Assembly (NCBI RefSeq): GCF_000247695.1
Contig: NW_004624849.1
Coordinates: 2,141,772-2,205,771, forward strand
Reading direction: 5' to 3'
From: Heterocephalus glaber
Taxonomy: Eukaryota; Chordata; Mammalia; Rodentia; Bathyergidae
DNA: 64,000 bases
Shown here: in pieces, positions 58,301-64,000 of the stretch
Numbering within the stretch: position 1 is the stretch's first letter
How the letters are laid out: every line of letters begins with the position of its first letter
Notes under the pieces: model-generated
What the model was told of the DNA's origin: nothing
What the model saw: the letters and a program-made list of their open reading frames with translations, nothing else
The model's database searches: none
Position numbers and translations under genes: made by a program

Positions 58301-58744
58301 ATTAGATTTTATTTAGATGAATTAAGTCTACCAAATTCATGTGATTAAGATTTTTTTCCAGTATCTTCTCAGGGTTAGTACATACAAAGAACTTCAGACT
58401 GTTACATGACTGGGGACCAGTTTGGCCAGTTAGCTTCATAAAGTAGCTCAGCTTGATGAAACCATGTAACCTGTCTTTGATGACTTGCCTTGCTTCCTCT
58501 GAAATTCAAAGAGAATCAAATGAGTATGTGAGAGATCTTATGAAAACTAAAAGCCTATTCAAATATGATACAGTGGAATTCTCAGAAGCATGTAGATGAA
58601 TGCGTGCATTTATTATAGTGCTTTTCACAATTTATTCTCACAATGATTGTTTACTGAAAGTTTACATAGAACAAAAGAAAAGTTTTAGAGACACTAATGT
58701 GAATGGAGCATCTCTACTCATTTCACTTAGAGCTTTTGCTTTTC

Positions 58745-58821
58745 TGAGGCCAGTTCATCCTGGCCTCAAGCTCTCAAAATGCAAGTGCTGGGATTACAAG
58801 CATGTGCTACCATGCCTGCCT
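58745..58821 (-). mobile_element. B1 fragment
   Basis: catcctggcctcaagctctc, gcaagtgctgggattacaag. Confidence 0.7.
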
Positions 58822-59164
58822 TAGAGCTTATATTATTTTCCTCAGCATTCAGGTGAGTTCTATGTGAGTACTTTTTCATAACTGAATGAGTTCTATAAGC
58901 TATCTTGCTTAACAATTTATACTCTTTTGAGCTAAAAAAAATTGTATAAAGATATTTAGTACATGAAAATTCAGAGCTAAATAGCTGCTTATTCCCCACC
59001 ACTACCATCAGAAAGCTGTGTTTGAGCAAAGCACAAAAATCTTCAGGAAAAAGTTTTTCTAGATAGCACCTACCTTTTTCAAATTTAATATCTTCAGGTA
59101 CATTATGAAATTGGTTAAGTACAAATAGAAACTTGCCTATATAAATCATTAGATTTGTCATCTT

Positions 59165-59482
59165 TTATGATTTAGACCTTAAAGATAAGGATGGGTTGGA
59201 CTCAGTCATTGGGGACCTGACCTACCCTTGAAGGGTGTATTGGGACCCTTGCAACTTCCTCCCTTTCTCTTTGCTTCCTGGACCCCATGAGGTAAGCAGC
59301 TTTGCTGTGCCACACGTTCTGCACTATGATATTTTGCCTTGTAGAGGCCCAGAAGGACAAAGCCAAGCCATTGTAGACTGAAGCCCCTGAAACCATGAGC
59401 CAGAATAAATCTTTTCTCCTTATAAATTGATTGGCTCACATATTTTGTCACAGCAATGGAAAGCTGACTAGTATATCTTCCT
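59165..59482 (+). mobile_element. MaLR-type LTR, 5'-incomplete
   Basis: ccatgagccagaataaatct, attggctcacatattttgtc and cagcaatggaaagctgacta form the typical MaLR LTR end, as in the copy at 42,432-42,833. Confidence 0.6.
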
Positions 59483-61079
59483 AAAAATGATAAGAAATGG
59501 AAAGGACCAAGTGGTGGTGTCAGTATTTGAAACATGGGATCACTGCCCTTAGAGAACGAGTTGGAATGTGACAATAAGTAACTGAAAATGGCTTCTTGAG
59601 TTTGCCAGTACTTTTAAGTCATACTTAAAAAGACCTTTGCTTTAATAAAAAACCATATCCCGTGGCATTTTATTGTGTAGATTTAAAACAGTGTAAGAAG
59701 CAGATTTTTGTGTGGGATGATGGACTTTGTGTAGTACCTGTTGTCTGTCAATCCTAAAAGAACTACTTTTAGCCAAACTCACCTTTTACCACCTCATAAA
59801 GAGTTGGATGACCTTGCTGTTAAGAATCATGAACTCAATTTTGGAAACCTAGTATCTGGGAACTTTAAGCATATAAATATTTATTTTGATAGTTATTCAT
59901 CATCTCCTGTGTGATGCTATCCAAATACCCTGAAATAATCTGTGGAGTTAGAAGTCATTTCATTTTGTTTGGCAAAGGGTAGCAATAAATTTGGCTGAGA
60001 GGCTTAATATTGTGTGTCTGCACACAAACTCCAGGAGAGTGTCATCATTCCTTTGACGGGAGGGCCTTTGAAAGCAAAATTGTCACCACTAGGTATTCTA
60101 AAGGGTCTTAATTTTGTTCTTTCCTTGGAATATATCTTTTGCTGTATAGTATCCCCTGAGTATAATTTTTATGAAGGTGCATCCATAATTTCTAGATAGT
60201 ATAGCCCAAAAGAAAATTTAGGTACCTGGCAATCTATGCCTGCAATTCATGGCTATTTTTAAAGATTCACTAGGACCTTTCTTTATGTGCATAAATGAGA
60301 AGGAATGCTGAGTCATATTTTGGTATTAAGGGTTCACTTAGTCCTAGGAGTTGGCAGAGCTGGTTCAACTTTCTTTGGTTTGAATATGTAATTAGTAGCC
60401 AAGTGATATATAAGGATTTTGTTGTTAATAGGCCTCTGGAGCCCAAGGTAGAAATCTGGAATTTCTTGTTCTGTTTCATTCATTCAGTCAACCAACATTT
60501 CTTGACTGCCTATAGTTTTGGCGCACCATAAGAAGTCTAGAAGTATGCATTGAAAATTTTGAAGGTACAGGACTTGGAAGATAGACTTTTCTTCTTTTCA
60601 AAATCCTACTATAATTTTATCTTTCCTTGGCTAATTAAAAGTTTTCATTGATTTTTTTTTTTCTCCCGTGGATAACAAGTAGTAAGATCTCCTTATAAAA
60701 AGCAAACAATCACAGATGTGAATCAGAATGTGTCCTAATGTTGCTTGGTCTGTTGTAATGACATTGTACAAAACATCTTCCTTTGGGATAGTACAGTTGT
60801 CACTTTGCATCTAATATTTCAACCAACTTCAAATCAAAACTATTTGGTAGAAAAATTACATCAGTATTTAACATACATAGTTTTTTTGTCATTTTGTAAA
60901 CAGTGCAGTATAAATGGCATTTACATTGTGTTAGGTGTTACAAGTCATCTAGAGATGATTTAAAGTGTATATAGGAGGATGTATGTAGGTTATATGCACA
61001 GATATCATTTTATATGAGACTGGCAGATCTTGGTATCCTGAAACCAGTCTGCTGGGAACACTGAGATGGACGACTGTAT

Positions 61080-61240
61080 AGAAAGCATTTGATTTGAAAT
61101 CAGACTTTTTAAGTTTTAGCTCCATTTTTTACTAGCTTTTTGTTCCTGGGTTCTGGAACTCAGATTTTCTTAAGTATCTCTCTTGCTACAAAAATAACCT
61201 CACAGAATTTGTGTGAGAATTTCAGTGTATGAGCACTTAT
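61080..61240 (+). mobile_element. MIR
   Basis: gaaagcatttgatttgaaat, gttcctgggttctggaactc and cctcacagaatttgtgtgag follow MIR order. Confidence 0.72.
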
Positions 61241-61477
61241 ATGTTATTTAACTTTGAAATTAATGTAGTTATTTTTCTTTTTTCTTCATTTCATCTGAAG
61301 GTACCATATTTTCAGTGGGTGTATATCATAGCTGTATGCATGTATATGTCATTGTAGTATACTTAGGAGTTGGATTTTTATAAACTTGACACTTTTAGAA
61401 ATCCATTGGGTTAAAAATAATATGAAAAGTAAGGCATAAATGATTTGTTTCACTGTGTATTCACTATATATATTTGT

Positions 61478-61630
61478 TTCTTTTTGTTATACTAGAGATT
61501 GATCTTAGGGCCCTTTTTTATTTTTAGAGAGCATCTCACTAGGTTGCCTAGGCTCGGATTGAATTTGCAATCCTCATGCCTCAGCCTTCCAGAGTGCTGG
61601 AATTAAGGGGGTGCGCCACCACACTTGGCT
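61478..61630 (-). mobile_element. B1-dID SINE, diverged
   Basis: actagagattgatcttaggg, then ggttgcctaggctcggattg and gtgctggaattaaggggg. Confidence 0.7.
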
Positions 61631-61809
61631 ATTGTACTATTCTTTTGGTAGACTTTTGTGATGTTTGCCCTTTGTCTCTACAGCTTTTAGTTTTTGTATT
61701 TATTTAAGGTCTCATTCTAAAAATAGGAGGCTAACAATTCAAAAGACTATGTGTAATTTTCCAAAATCTTGTTCTTTCCCAAAGAAGTTCTCAGTTGTGT
61801 TCATATTTA

Positions 61810-61867
61810 TACATAATATTATGTATATGTGTATGTGTGTATATATGTACATATACATATATATGTG
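61810..61867. repeat. Alternating purine-pyrimidine tract (TA/TG/CA)
   Basis: Mixed tatg, tgtg, tata and cata dinucleotides without a strict period. Confidence 0.85.
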
Positions 61868-62109
61868 CCTTTCTCCAGTTTAGTGTGATGAGTGATCCTT
61901 TTAAAATGTTTGTTAAACTGAAGAGTAAAAAAATAGCCATCTTTAAGTTTGCGTTTATAAATTATTAGTGAAGTTGAGCCATCCTTGTGTTTAAAAGTAG
62001 TACTTATGTGATTTTTGATGAAGCAGTTGCAGTAATTCATTGTTTAAAGTATTGGAGTTAAATTTGGATAGGATAAGAATATTACGTATAGTTTAACTTT
62101 TTGTGTAGT

Positions 62110-62510
62110 GATCTTTTCCCCTGAGGTCTTTCTCAGCCTAAAATAATAGAAATTCATCTTTCAAGATGTTTGAAAATATTTTCTTCTATGTGTTTAGTGG
62201 TCTTACTTTTAGGAATTAGCCCTTTAATCCATCAGAAATATTTTTTGTTTCATTAGGAGGAACTAAATCCTCTCTAGCTCAGTTTCCCAAATAGCTGCCT
62301 TGTGTCTCAAAACCACTTATTTTTATATTACTTCCCTTTGAGACTTCTGAAGTTGGATTAAACCTACATATTAATTTGCAAAGAATATCTTTCTATCCAG
62401 AATATTGGTTGGCCGATTTTCTTTATATTCATGTAGTCTTAGTTATGTTAAGGGTATTCTTGAGTATTTTGGCCTTTGTTCATATGAATGTGACCTGTCT
62501 CATAGATATT
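62110..62510 (-). mobile_element. Possible old L1 or HAL1 remnant
   Basis: gccctttaatccatcagaaa, aaccacttatttttatatta and gaatattggttggccgattt resemble antisense L1 ORF2 text. No clear boundaries. Confidence 0.4.
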
Positions 62511-62682
62511 ATTGCTGGCAAATGGTGAAAAATCTGATTTACATTGTCATTTTTTACTCTAAAAATTATGAGTAATTATAAGTAATATTTAAAATTGTGT
62601 TTTGATAAACAGTTAATAATTACATACAATTGTATGCATGCCTGCCTTTTATATATTGAAAAAAATGATGGCAATACAGACG

Positions 62683-62985
62683 ATGTTTTTATTTTTTTGT
62701 TTTTTTAATGTGGGATCTCACTCATTCCCAGGCTGGCCTTGAATAGGTTTTTTTTTTTCTTTTTTTTGAGACAGAGTCTTGCTTTGTAGTGCAGAGTGAC
62801 CTTGAACTCACTATGTAGCCCAGGCTGGCCTCAGATTCATAGTGATCCTCCTCCCTCAGCCTCCAGAGTGCTGGGATTTATAGGTGTTTGCAATCTCACC
62901 TGGCTTGGCCTTGAATCTGTGATCCTTCTGCCTGGGCCTCCTGAGTAGCCTGGATTATAGGCCTGTGGGAGCACAGCTCTAAATA
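62683..62985 (-). mobile_element. Older B1, split by another B1
   Basis: Left part 62,683-62,744 and right part 62,906-62,985 together make one antisense B1 (gtgggatctcactcattccc; gatccttctgcctgggcctc). Confidence 0.8.
62734..62916 (-). mobile_element. B1 nested inside a B1, with 11-bp target duplication
   Basis: 'tggccttgaat' at 62,734-62,744 and 62,906-62,916 flanks the inner B1 (gagacagagtcttgctttgt to aatctcacctggct). Confidence 0.93.
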
Positions 62986-63574
62986 ACATTTTAATTTAGA
63001 TCTTTCATTTAATGTCACATCCTTTTGTTTTTCATTTATATATATGGTACCTGGTTTCTTTTAACCATTTTTAGATCTGATGGACCATTCTTGTTACTTC
63101 TTTGTGTTTCTATGTGGATTGCTGTGTGAGACAACTGTGGCTTGATTATTATTACAGAATCCAGTATTCTTGTTGCTCTCCCATTCTAAATAACATTGCT
63201 TTTATTTTTGTACTTATCAAAATCTTTTCTCCCATAAGGTCTTTCCCATTTTGTGCCTGTCCAGTTGGCCTTTTAAACCCAAATGCATAAACAGATTATC
63301 TGTAAACTCTTATCTGTGCTTTAATATGATATATTTCAGGTTGGTCAGTTTATTTAGTTTTTCTTGAATTGGTCAGTCATCTCAGAAGAGGGTGGAACTG
63401 TGAACACTTTTGCTTGGTGATCTAAAGTGAGTTTGCATCTTTATTCAAATTTTAAGGTACGAAGGAAAACAGTCAATTTCTACACGGTTTAGGAAGGGTG
63501 GATACAACGTCTGGGAAGGATGGAAAGTGCCGTTTATTATTATTTTTTAAATTTACTCTTCATGTTAAACTGTA

Positions 63575-63712
63575 AAGATCTTTTTTTTAAATTTTATTTT
63601 TACTATTACATGTTTGCAGTACGTAATGATTACATTTTTCATGAGTTTATACATGTACATAACACATCTTAATTCTTTGTGTCCCCTACCCCTCCCATCT
63701 CCCTGCTCCTTT
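63575..63712 (-). mobile_element. L1 3'UTR fragment
   Basis: attacatgtttgcagtacgt, tttatacatgtacataacac, then a pyrimidine-rich tract. Confidence 0.78.
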
Positions 63713-63715
63713 GAA

Positions 63716-63780
63716 CCTCAGTATGTAGCCCAGGCCGGCCTTGAACTCACAATGATCTTCCTACCTTAGCCTCTGAGTGC
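63716..63780 (-). mobile_element. B1 fragment
   Basis: gtatgtagcccaggccggcc, cttcctaccttagcctctga. Confidence 0.72.
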
Positions 63781-63983
63781 TCTTCTTCTTCCATTTTTTT
63801 TTTTTTTTCTTTTTTTAAGAGTAGGAAAATTTACTGGGAGAAAGAGAGCTTCTGCCTAAGAGACACAAAAGGGGAACCGGAAAGTGGGTTGCCCACCCAC
63901 CTCACTTTTCAAAAATGTTTTCTACAGCAAAGCCATGTGGTGAGGCGGGTGCAAAGTGGGACAAAACTATAAGACCCAATGGA

Positions 63984-64000
63984 GGGCTGGGGATTTAGCT
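63984..64000 (+). mobile_element. ID SINE start, cut by window end
   Basis: gggctggggatttagct is the first 17 bases of the ID consensus. Confidence 0.8.

Overview
This is vertebrate nuclear DNA, almost certainly from a rodent outside the mouse/rat family. Three kinds of short retroposon show this: tRNA-Ala-derived ID elements, B1 elements carrying the rodent 29-bp internal duplication, and B1-dID chimeras (a B1 fused to an ID-like tail, a SINE type known from squirrels, dormice, beavers and related lineages). I cannot name the species from sequence alone.

The window holds one protein-coding gene, on the + strand: the 5' end of KANSL1, which encodes the scaffold subunit of the NSL/KAT8 histone acetyltransferase complex. 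A CpG island (about 16,330-17,930) contains the promoter and a non-coding first exon that probably ends at the GT donor at 17,686. Intron 1 runs to the acceptor at 35,801-35,804. Exon 2 (35,805-37,176) supplies 83 nt of 5'UTR and the first 429 and two-thirds codons, fully open and highly conserved. Intron 2 starts at 37,177 and runs past the window end. No other coding exon was recognised. The remaining ORFs are repeats, introns or GC-rich shadows.

The 1-16,330 stretch lies upstream of the CpG-island promoter. It is packed with ID, B1 and B1-dID SINEs and decayed L1 copies. About 3.5 kb of one old L1 is spread over 7,115-10,690, broken by eight SINE insertions. A 280-base assembly gap sits at 245-524. 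Intron 1 carries SINEs, a MIR, a MER20-like hAT element, a long broken Charlie-like element and a 200-bp polypyrimidine microsatellite. Intron 2 carries an old L1 (46.2-51.4 kb) into which two younger truncated L1s have inserted, plus LTR fragments, MIRs and more SINEs.

There is no sign of a novel gene system. The unusual content is at the retroposon level. It includes 5'-fragment retrocopies of U6 and U2 snRNA with target-site duplications, a 490-bp mosaic insertion bounded by 13-bp repeats, two IDs sharing one B-box deletion, stacked insertions at one target, and an imperfect hairpin about 450 bp upstream of exon 2. ID and L1 elements lie mostly antisense to KANSL1 even upstream of the CpG island, which hints that the upstream 16 kb may be intron of a longer KANSL1 transcript.
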